Positions 16,697 through 22,558 of a stretch of 22,558 nt of DNA are shown here, piece after piece. Source of the stretch: an uncultured Campylobacter sp. (GTDB lineage Bacteria > Campylobacterota > Campylobacteria > Campylobacterales > Campylobacteraceae). Positions within the stretch are counted from its first letter, which is position 1; every line of letters starts with the position of its first letter. The translations under genes were made by a program, and so were the position numbers. The DNA lies in NCBI GenBank assembly GCA_947090385.1, contig CAMUNZ010000014.1:1-22558 (forward strand). Reading direction: 5' to 3'. Under the pieces are notes generated by a model, which did no database searches, was not told the DNA's origin, and was given only the letters and a program-made list of their open reading frames with translations.

Positions 16697-17323
16697 TTAA
16701 TAAGGCAAAACATAAACGATTTGCGAGCCGTGAACACCCAAAACAAGTTGAAGTTCTATATCGCTTGTTCTGCTTGGACCTGAGATAAAAACGACATTTG
16801 TAGGAAAGCGCCCGTCTTCTTTTTTTATTTTATTTAAAGCTTCGCTTATGCTTTTTACAATTGTTTTTTTATCGATTAAAACTATGCAAACTTTTGGAGT
16901 TAAACTTAAAAGTCGTGGTTGAGTTTTATTAGAAGTTATTGCAAAAACTCCGTGAGAGCTAACGCCCAATTTCGCGTTTATTATAGAAACATCGTAATCG
17001 AAAATTTTCTCCTTAAATTCGTCTATGCTTTTATCAAATTTAAATTTTGAATCAATTTTTATCTTTTCGATATCAATTTTTAAACCATTTGGATAAATTA
17101 AATTTTTGACATTTTCTTTTTTAATAATCTCATTTATGGAATTTTCTAAATCATCATTTTCGATTAAAAACGCTTTATTTTCTGTTATTCTATTTTTAAA
17201 TTCATTATATAAATTTCCGTCATTTAAAATAAATTTTACAGGATCTTGCGTTTTTTCTTCTGATAAATTTTCTATTTTTATGCCATTTTTTACACGATTT
17301 AAAATTTCATCTCTACTATTCAT
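16697..17323 (-). CDS. lutC: LutC/LldG-type lactate utilisation protein (LUD domain)
   Basis: A 208-residue cytoplasmic LUD-domain protein, third subunit of the LutABC (LldEFG) system that oxidises L-lactate to pyruvate. The C-terminal SGPSRTSDIELQLVLGVHGS is the signature of this family, and SSHGVFAITSN in the middle matches the usual substrate-loop region. The N-terminus (MNSRDEILNRVKNG) is the typical helical start. Its ATG follows AAGGAG and overlaps the end of lutB by 8 bases. It is the last gene of lctP-lutABC. C. jejuni carries the same order at Cj0076c-Cj0073c as I recall it. Confidence 0.92.
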   Translation of the reverse strand: MNSRDEILNRVKNGIKIENLSEEKTQDPVKFILNDGNLYNEFKNRITENKAFLIENDDLENSINEIIKKENVKNLIYPNGLKIDIEKIKIDSKFKFDKSIDEFKEKIFDYDVSIINAKLGVSSHGVFAITSNKTQPRLLSLTPKVCIVLIDKKTIVKSISEALNKIKKEDGRFPTNVVFISGPSRTSDIELQLVLGVHGSQIVYVLPY

Positions 17324-18740
17324 AAATTACTCCTTGCATTTGTGAAACTTCTTTGTGTAGATCGCAGTCAAATTCAAACAAATCTTTGTGTTTTAGCCAA
17401 TTTTTAATTACTGGGATATTTTTACCAAATTTATGAATAGGTGTATTAAAAATTTTTGCATTTTTCATAGCAATTCTCCACGTAAATCCATTTGTCATAG
17501 CCATTTTTACACCTTTAAAAATGCTTTTTTCAATCGTGCTATGTTTTAAATTTTGTGTGCCAAAAGGTGGATTTTTTCCTTCACCAATTTTGTTATTTCT
17601 TAATTTTCTAATCAAATCTGCAAGAGGAATTTTTACCGGACAAACTTCGCTACATCTTCCACAAAGAGAACAAAGAGTAACCATATCGCCTTTTTTGTCC
17701 ATACCAAAAATTTGTGGGCTTATAACTTCGCCAATTGGTCCTGGATAAACAGTTTGATAGCTATGTCCGCCGATTTTGTCATAAACTGGACAGAAATTCA
17801 TACATGTTCCGCATCTAATGCAACGAAGCGCCTCATAATAATCTTCATGAGCTAACATATCCGTTCTGTGATTATCAAATAAAATTATATGATGTTCTTT
17901 TGGTCCATCAAGTTCTCCTTCTCGCCTTGGACCTGCGATTATATTATTATAATTTGTGATAAATTGTCCAGTTGCCGATGGCGATAAAATTGCATCTGCG
18001 CTAGCTGCATCTTCAATTGTTTCAACTACTTTTTCTATTCCACAAATGGTTACTAAAACATCTGAAATTGTGGTGCACATTCTGCCATTTCCTTCGTTTT
18101 CAACAAGCCAAATCGCGCCTTCTTTTGAAATAGCAAAATTTGCTCCACAAAGTCCCATTTTAAGATGTTTAAACTCTTTTCTTAAATGTTCTCTTGCGAT
18201 TAAATTTAATTTTTCAGGATCTGTTTCTTTTTTTGCACCTAATTTATTTGCAAAAATTTCGCCAACTTCATAACGATTTTTATGGATTGCTGGAACTACG
18301 ATATGAACTGGTGGCTCGTCTATTAATTGTATTATAAGCTCACCTAAATCTGTTTCTACGCCAGAAAATCCTTTATCTTTTAAGAAATGATTAAGGCCTA
18401 TTTCTTCGCTAGACATAGATTTTTGTTTTAAAATTTTATCTACATTTTTTTCTTTCATAAGATTATAAATAATTTCACAGGCTTCTTTTCCATCTTTTGC
18501 CCAATGTACGATAAAGCCATTTTTTTTAGCATTTATTTCAAACTCGATTAATCTATTATAAAGAGAATTTAACGCTTTATTTTTTGCCATTTTTACGTTA
18601 TCTCGTAAATTTTGCCAATTAATAAATCTTTTTTCTACCAAATTTTTACGATTTTTTTGCAAAGTATGCATAGCGGCAGTTAAATTTTTTCTTAATTGTT
18701 CGTCGTTTAATTTTTGATTTACGATTTTTTTATGGTTCAT
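17316..18740 (-). CDS. lutB: LutB/LldF-type iron-sulfur lactate utilisation protein
   Basis: A 474-residue fusion of an N-terminal LUD domain and a C-terminal ferredoxin-like module, the electron-transfer subunit of LutABC. The LUD part includes GANFAISKEGAIWLVENEGN and TTISDVLVTICGIEKVV. Two 4Fe-4S motifs follow: C307-I-R-C310-G-T-C313 with Cys317, and C357-S-L-C360-G-R-C363 with Cys367. Both have the full CxxCxxCxxxCP pattern. The length matches the usual 470-480 residues. The ATG overlaps the lutA stop as ATGA, with AAGGAG upstream, so the subunits are probably translated together. Confidence 0.94.
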   Translation of the reverse strand: MNHKKIVNQKLNDEQLRKNLTAAMHTLQKNRKNLVEKRFINWQNLRDNVKMAKNKALNSLYNRLIEFEINAKKNGFIVHWAKDGKEACEIIYNLMKEKNVDKILKQKSMSSEEIGLNHFLKDKGFSGVETDLGELIIQLIDEPPVHIVVPAIHKNRYEVGEIFANKLGAKKETDPEKLNLIAREHLRKEFKHLKMGLCGANFAISKEGAIWLVENEGNGRMCTTISDVLVTICGIEKVVETIEDAASADAILSPSATGQFITNYNNIIAGPRREGELDGPKEHHIILFDNHRTDMLAHEDYYEALRCIRCGTCMNFCPVYDKIGGHSYQTVYPGPIGEVISPQIFGMDKKGDMVTLCSLCGRCSEVCPVKIPLADLIRKLRNNKIGEGKNPPFGTQNLKHSTIEKSIFKGVKMAMTNGFTWRIAMKNAKIFNTPIHKFGKNIPVIKNWLKHKDLFEFDCDLHKEVSQMQGVIYE

Positions 18741-19477
18741 AGCGTTTCTCCTTCTAATCTTTTGATTATAAAATCAAACAAATGAATACCTTTTATATCA
18801 ACTCCGTTTCGTCTTAATGTCCCGTCAATATTCATCAAACAACCACCATCGCCGCTTATGACATATTTACAGCCTGAGTTTTTGATATCTTGAATTTTTG
18901 ATAAAGCCATAGCATTTGAAATTTCTGGCTCTTTTACAGAAAAAGTTCCACCAAATCCGCAACATTCTTCTTCATATTGAAGCTCTATTAATTCTACATT
19001 TGCAAAACGGTGAATTAAATTTTTTGAAGCTTGGATCGATTTTTGAACTCTTAAAGCGTGACAATTTGAATGCCAAGTAACTTTTATTTTTTCGCCTTTA
19101 TCTTCATATTTTACTTTTAAAACTCTATCTAGATAATCGCTTAATTCGTAAATTCTATCGCTAAATTGTAAAATTTTTTCTTCATCTTTGTCGTCTTTAA
19201 AAAGCTCTTTGTAATCATGACTCATCATGCCAGCACAACTTCCAGAAGGGACTAAAATTGGATAATCACCTTTAAAAATTTCAGCATTATAAAGTGCTAT
19301 TTTTTTGGTATCTTCAAAATATCCAGTATTATAAGATGGCTGACCGCAACAAGTTTGATCTTTTTTAAAAATAACTTCCAATCCTTCTCTTTGTAAAAGT
19401 TTGATTACATTTATAATGGTTTTACCCATTGCAACTGTTCCTAAACAGGTAGCGTATAAATATACTTTCTCTTTCAT
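18737..19477 (-). CDS. lutA: LutA/LldE-type CCG-domain lactate utilisation protein
   Basis: A 246-residue protein with two cysteine-rich CCG domains, as in the heterodisulfide-reductase-related LutA subunit. The first has Cys11, Cys43-Cys44-Gly in TCCGQPSYNTGYF and Cys81 in GSCAGMM. The second has Cys139 and Cys172-Cys173-Gly in ECCGFGGTFSVK. These are expected to bind an iron-sulfur cluster and take part in electron transfer during lactate oxidation. AAGGAG precedes the ATG. It lies 33 bases after lctP and overlaps lutB by 4 bases. Confidence 0.94.
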   Translation of the reverse strand: MKEKVYLYATCLGTVAMGKTIINVIKLLQREGLEVIFKKDQTCCGQPSYNTGYFEDTKKIALYNAEIFKGDYPILVPSGSCAGMMSHDYKELFKDDKDEEKILQFSDRIYELSDYLDRVLKVKYEDKGEKIKVTWHSNCHALRVQKSIQASKNLIHRFANVELIELQYEEECCGFGGTFSVKEPEISNAMALSKIQDIKNSGCKYVISGDGGCLMNIDGTLRRNGVDIKGIHLFDFIIKRLEGETL

Positions 19478-19510
19478 TTATTCTCCTTAAAAGGTATTAC
19501 CATCTTAAAT

Positions 19511-21136
19511 TCATGGTATTATAAAAGGAATTACATAAGCGATAAACGCAGCCCAAATTCCAACAAAAATTATAAAAGCGATTGAATATTTGATTGTAAA
19601 TCTAAATAAATCGCTCTCTTTTCCCACAAGTCCAACTGCAGCACAAGCGATTGCTATTGATTGCGGGCTAATCATTTTACCTATAACTCCACCAACAGAA
19701 TTTGCTGCTAAAAATAACGTATCTTTTATATTAAGTTGCATAGCCGTTACTTTTTGTAATGTTCTAAAAAGCAAATTTGAGCTAGTGTCGCTTCCTGTTA
19801 AAAATACACCAATCCACCCTATAATTGGAGAGAAAAACACAAAAGCATCACCAGTATGTGCTAAAGCTATAGCTAAAGTTGCGCTAAGTCCGCTATAATT
19901 TGAGATATAGGCAAAAGATAAAACAAGCCCGATTGTCAAAATAGGAAATTTCATCTCGTTTAAAGTTTCTTTGAAAGTCGATATTGCAATGTTTAGTTTT
20001 ATTTTGGCAATTATGGCTGAAATTATCGCTGCAACTAAAATCGCACTTCCGACTGTGTTTATGATAGGAAATGAAAATATAGCTTTCATAGCAGTTAGTT
20101 CTGTAACAACTGGTTGATTTTGCATAACAAGTCCGTTTAATTCAGAGAATATTATGCTAAGTTGAGTGAAAGCTAAAATTCCGCCATCTGCAAATAGTGT
20201 TTTAAAGAAACTTTGAGTCCAAAGGACTATAACCATAATTAAGATTAAAAATGGACTCCAAGCGAAAATTACTTTTCTAAATGTTAGTTTTTCTTCTATT
20301 TCTTGTTTGTCTAAATAAACTATATTTTTTGGTTGCCAATATTTTAAAAATATCGTAGTTGCCAATAAACTTACGATTGCTGAAATTACGCCAGGAAGTT
20401 CTGGACCGATTAATACAGATGTTAAAAGTTGTGCGATTGCGTAACTAACAGATGCTACTAAAAGCGCTGACCAAGTATCTTTTACGCCTTTAAATCCGTC
20501 CATTAAAAATATTATAAAAAACGGTACAAAAATAGTAAGCGGAGTTAGCATTATCCCAGTCATTGCTGCGATTTTTAAAACATCTGCATTTACTGCTCCT
20601 GCCATAGCAATTATAGGAATTCCAACTGCTCCAAAAGCAACAGGTGCGGTATTTGCTATCATACAAAGTCCTGCTGCATAAAGTGGACGAAGTCCAAGAC
20701 CCGCAAGTAGCGCCGCTGTGATTGCCACAGGTCCGCCAAATCCGATTGCACCTTCTAAAAATGCACCAAAACAAAATCCTATTAAAATTACTTGAATTCT
20801 TTTATCTGGAGTTATTGATAAAACACTTTGTTTTATGATAGAAAATTGTCCAGATTTTATAGATAATTTATATAAAAATATTGCCGCTATAATAATCCAA
20901 GCTATCGGCCAAAGTCCGTATAAAAATCCGTATCCAAGTGCAGAAATTACTTTTAATAAAGGCATTTTGTAAACAAAAATCGCAACTAAACTAGCAAAAA
21001 TTACGGTTAAAAGTGCTGCTACATGCCCTTTTAATTTAAAAACAACAAGACATAAAAAAAAGCATATTATCGGCAAAAAAGCGATTAAAGCGCTAAACCA
21101 AATATTGCCCATGGGATCATAAATTTGATTCCACAT
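19511..21136 (-). CDS. lctP: LctP, L-lactate permease
   Basis: A 541-residue polytopic inner-membrane transporter of the LctP/GlcA family, which brings in lactate with protons. It is hydrophobic almost throughout, with about 12-14 predicted helices. Family stretches are AFLEGAIGFGGPVAIT and GLRPLYAAGLCMIANTAPVAFGAVGIPI in the first half, then GVFLTGSDTSSNLLF and ANSVGGVIGKMISPQSIAIA in the second. The ATG follows AAGGAG. It is the first gene of the lctP-lutABC operon, so substrate is inferred from both family and context. The 186 bases between it and the RRM gene are A+T rich and should hold the operon promoter. Confidence 0.93.
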   Translation of the reverse strand: MWNQIYDPMGNIWFSALIAFLPIICFFLCLVVFKLKGHVAALLTVIFASLVAIFVYKMPLLKVISALGYGFLYGLWPIAWIIIAAIFLYKLSIKSGQFSIIKQSVLSITPDKRIQVILIGFCFGAFLEGAIGFGGPVAITAALLAGLGLRPLYAAGLCMIANTAPVAFGAVGIPIIAMAGAVNADVLKIAAMTGIMLTPLTIFVPFFIIFLMDGFKGVKDTWSALLVASVSYAIAQLLTSVLIGPELPGVISAIVSLLATTIFLKYWQPKNIVYLDKQEIEEKLTFRKVIFAWSPFLILIMVIVLWTQSFFKTLFADGGILAFTQLSIIFSELNGLVMQNQPVVTELTAMKAIFSFPIINTVGSAILVAAIISAIIAKIKLNIAISTFKETLNEMKFPILTIGLVLSFAYISNYSGLSATLAIALAHTGDAFVFFSPIIGWIGVFLTGSDTSSNLLFRTLQKVTAMQLNIKDTLFLAANSVGGVIGKMISPQSIAIACAAVGLVGKESDLFRFTIKYSIAFIIFVGIWAAFIAYVIPFIIP

Positions 21137-21166
21137 ATATTCTCCTTAAATTAAAATTAGAGTGTA

Positions 21167-21172
21167 ATTTTA
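21167..21172 (-). promoter_or_regulatory. Tentative -10 element for lctP-lutABC
   Basis: On the - strand TAAAAT follows a T/A-rich block about 31 bases before the lctP ATG. Other TATA-like stretches occur in the same gap (21137-21290), so the choice is weak. I recognise no operator there. Confidence 0.25.
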
Positions 21173-21290
21173 TTAAAATAAATTTCACATACAATTAAAA
21201 TTTATTTTCCAGAAAAATATTTATATATAATTAAAATTTGCTGTTTTAAAAGTCATAGAATTTCTTTGAATGTTATTTGATTTTTTAATA

Positions 21291-21317
21291 AAAATAGAGC
21301 AAATTTTGCTCTATTTT
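21291..21317 (-). terminator. Terminator after the RRM-protein gene
   Basis: Arms AAAATAGAGCAAA (21291-21303) and TTTGCTCTATTTT (21305-21317) are exact reverse complements around one base. It begins 5 bases after the RRM stop codon on the - strand, and the stem runs into a T-rich tail (ATTTTTATT). Confidence 0.75.
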
Positions 21318-21322
21318 GAATT

Positions 21323-21577
21323 TTACTCTTTTGTAGGTTTTGGAGCTGCTTCATTTACTCGAATATTACGTCCAAAAATCTCTTTTTCATTTAATTGTGC
21401 GATAGCATTTTTTGCTTCTTCGTCATCTTCCATTTCAACAAAGCCAAATCCTTTTGATCTATGTTTTTCGTGATCTTTTATAATAACCGCACGACTTACT
21501 TTTCCAAATTTTTCAAAAACCTCGCTCAAATCTTTATCTGTCATTTTAAAAGACAAATTTCCAACAAAAATATTCAC
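21323..21577 (-). CDS. Small single-RRM nucleic-acid-binding protein, GTG start
   Basis: An 84-residue protein that is one RNA recognition motif plus a short tail. RNP2 is IFVGNL (residues 3-8), RNP1 is KGFGFVEM (about 42-49), and the order beta-alpha-beta-beta-alpha-beta can be followed, ending with RNIRVNEA. The tail APKPTKE is short and not glycine-rich. H. pylori HP0827 is a protein of this type and size that I recall being studied structurally as a nucleic-acid binder. The start is GTG at 21575-21577 with AAAGGA upstream. It is a single-gene unit with its own terminator. RNA target and role are unknown; an RNA-chaperone function would be a guess. Confidence 0.9.
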   Translation of the reverse strand: MNIFVGNLSFKMTDKDLSEVFEKFGKVSRAVIIKDHEKHRSKGFGFVEMEDDEEAKNAIAQLNEKEIFGRNIRVNEAAPKPTKE

Positions 21578-21615
21578 AAATTTCCTTTAAAAGAATTTCC
21601 TAAAACGGATTTAAA

Positions 21616-21621
21616 ATAATA
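21616..21621 (-). promoter_or_regulatory. Possible -10 element for the RRM gene
   Basis: On the - strand TATTAT lies about 39 bases before the GTG start, after an A+T-rich stretch. The 107-base gap (21578-21684) shows nothing else that I recognise. Confidence 0.3.
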
Positions 21622-21684
21622 TCTAAATTTTGCAAAATTTAATCAACAAAGTTAAAAAAAATTAAATTTATTACAAAAATTTTT

Positions 21685-22227
21685 TTAAAATAAAAGCTCA
21701 TTTTTTACACTTTTATAAACTTCATCGCCCAATAAAATTTTTACAATTTCTAAAGAAAATTCCATAGCTGTAGCCGGACCTTTTGAGGTTAAAATATTTT
21801 TATCAAGTATTACGTTTTTGTCATTTTTATAAGTTTGTTTTGAAATTTCGCCTTCAAGTCCTGGATAACAAGTAAAAGAATTTTTGATCAAATTTGCACT
21901 TTTTAAAACAATTGGTGCGGCGCAAATGGCAGCTATTAGCTTATTTTTGCTATCAAAAAGTTTTAGAATTTTTATAATTTCATTGTTTGAGGCTAATTCT
22001 CTTGTGCTTTGAAGACCGCCAGGTAAAGCTATAGCATCAAACTCATCAAATTTTACATCTTTAAAAAGTTTATCTGCTGTTAAAATTACATTTTCTTTTG
22101 AAATAATTTTTAAATCATTAAGCCCGATTGCGCAAACTTCGATATTTGCCCTTCTTGCCACATCGATTATAGTGATTGCTTCTGTTTCTTCGTAACCATT
22201 TGCTAAAATTACTGCTAATTTTTTCAT
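21685..22227 (-). CDS. DJ-1/PfpI/YajL-family protein
   Basis: A 180-residue cytoplasmic DJ-1 superfamily protein. The fold's opening is VILANGYEETEAITIIDVARR, with Glu16 matching the conserved acidic residue near the active cysteine. LPGGLQSTREL (about 68-78) and the nucleophile elbow AAICAAPIVL, with Cys102, correspond to DJ-1 Cys106. TCYPGLE (119-125) resembles YajL. Members are linked to protection against oxidative or carbonyl stress, and some were annotated ThiJ or 4-methyl-5-thiazole monophosphate synthesis proteins without firm proof. The ATG has a strong AGGAGG. It is divergent from yaaA. Exact activity (deglycase, chaperone, glyoxalase) cannot be read from sequence. Confidence 0.88.
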   Translation of the reverse strand: MKKLAVILANGYEETEAITIIDVARRANIEVCAIGLNDLKIISKENVILTADKLFKDVKFDEFDAIALPGGLQSTRELASNNEIIKILKLFDSKNKLIAAICAAPIVLKSANLIKNSFTCYPGLEGEISKQTYKNDKNVILDKNILTSKGPATAMEFSLEIVKILLGDEVYKSVKNELLF

Positions 22228-22256
22228 TTTTTTGCCTCCTGATAAAATTTTGCAAG

Positions 22257-22262
22257 ATTATA
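22257..22262 (-). promoter_or_regulatory. -10 promoter element for the DJ-1-family gene
   Basis: On the - strand the hexamer is a perfect TATAAT. Transcription would start near 22250, about 23 bases before the ATG and just ahead of the AGGAGG ribosome binding site. Confidence 0.55.
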
Positions 22263-22284
22263 CTAGAAATTAGAAATTTTTGGT

Positions 22285-22290
22285 TAAAAT
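22285..22290 (+). promoter_or_regulatory. Possible -10 element for yaaA
   Basis: TTTTTGGT precedes TAAAAT, the Campylobacter-like T-rich block plus hexamer. The ATG is 26 bases downstream, with AAGG between. Confidence 0.4.
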
Positions 22291-22315
22291 CGGATATTTT
22301 TTAAAAAAGGTTGAA

Positions 22316-22558
22316 ATGAGAATTCTATTTTCTCCAAGCGAAGATAAGAAAACCGGTGGAATTTTGCGGGATTTTTCGCAAAATGATTTTACTTTTAAAA
22401 ATGACAAAAGATTTGAAATTTTTAAAATTTATAAAGATTTTGTTTTACAAAATGATAATGAAAAATTAAAAAATTTTTTTGGTTTAAATAAAATTTATGA
22501 TATAGAAATTTTAAAAGAAAATGTTTTAAATTTAAGATTTCAAAAATCTATTTTAAGA
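22316..22558 (+). CDS. yaaA: YaaA-family protein, 3' end outside the window
   Basis: The first 81 codons of a gene that runs off the right edge. The N-terminus MRILFSPSEDKKTGG matches the MKILFSPSESK opening of the YaaA (DUF328/UPF0246) family. E. coli YaaA lowers free iron and protects DNA during peroxide stress, and DNA binding has been reported for it. The family is normally about 240-260 residues, so roughly two thirds are missing here. AAGG precedes the ATG. It diverges from the DJ-1-family gene, another stress-linked family, with an 88-base gap between the two starts. Confidence 0.8.
   Translation, partial: MRILFSPSEDKKTGGILRDFSQNDFTFKNDKRFEIFKIYKDFVLQNDNEKLKNFFGLNKIYDIEILKENVLNLRFQKSILR

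Noticed and set aside
19493..19521. GGTATTA repeated twice in the lctP-lutA gap, with a small possible hairpin.
   Set aside because: Only seven bases, partly inside the lctP end, and no sign of a terminator or processing site that stands out.
20490..20774. Open frame in another - strand frame inside lctP, rich in Cys and Trp.
   Set aside because: It overlaps a clear LctP coding sequence, lacks its own ribosome binding site and has no recognisable motif.
22258..22272. A stretch before the DJ-1-family gene that resembles half of a PerR/Fur-type box.
   Set aside because: The second half does not match, and similar matches are expected by chance in such A+T-rich DNA.

Overview
The window is about 22.6 kb of low-GC chromosomal DNA from a Campylobacterota bacterium, most likely a Campylobacter species. 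The strongest evidence is a complete run of N-linked protein glycosylation genes, pglB-A-C-D-E-F-G, whose products look like the C. jejuni enzymes. Next comes the prmA-ftsH-(psd-like)-pssA neighbourhood, which in my recollection is shared by C. jejuni and Helicobacter pylori. The DNA is very A+T rich, dense with genes and uses AAGGAG-type ribosome binding sites. I cannot name the species. I see no tRNA, rRNA, CRISPR array, insertion sequence or phage gene, and no gene-free stretch longer than 300 bases.

Positions 1-14988 hold one tightly packed + strand array. It opens with pglB (5' end outside the window), then pglA, pglC, pglD, pglE, pglF and pglG. PglF, PglE and PglD make UDP-N,N'-diacetylbacillosamine, PglC and PglA load the first sugars on undecaprenyl phosphate, and PglB transfers the finished glycan to protein. 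PglG is a membrane protein of unknown role with a Cache/PDC-like N-terminal region. The array continues with hisH (interrupted by an in-frame TAG) and hisA, then prmA, ftsH, a phosphatidylserine-decarboxylase-like protein lacking the cleavage motif, pssA and leuA. Most neighbours overlap or lie within 16 bases, so much of this is probably co-transcribed. The 44-base gap before prmA may hold an internal promoter.

From 15014 the direction changes. A hairpin separates convergent leuA and fumC. On the - strand lie fumC with its own promoter, and a lactate operon lctP-lutA-lutB-lutC that ends at a 30-bp perfect palindrome. Further right on the - strand are a one-domain RRM nucleic-acid-binding protein and a DJ-1/YajL-family protein. 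The last gene, yaaA on the + strand, is divergent from the DJ-1 gene and runs off the window end. LctP and LutABC import lactate and oxidise it to pyruvate. FumC is a citric acid cycle enzyme.

The main oddities are the amber codon that removes the catalytic His and Glu from HisH, the unusual architecture of PglG, the PSD-like protein without its self-cleavage serine next to a normal PssA, and hisHA standing where related genomes carry cheY.
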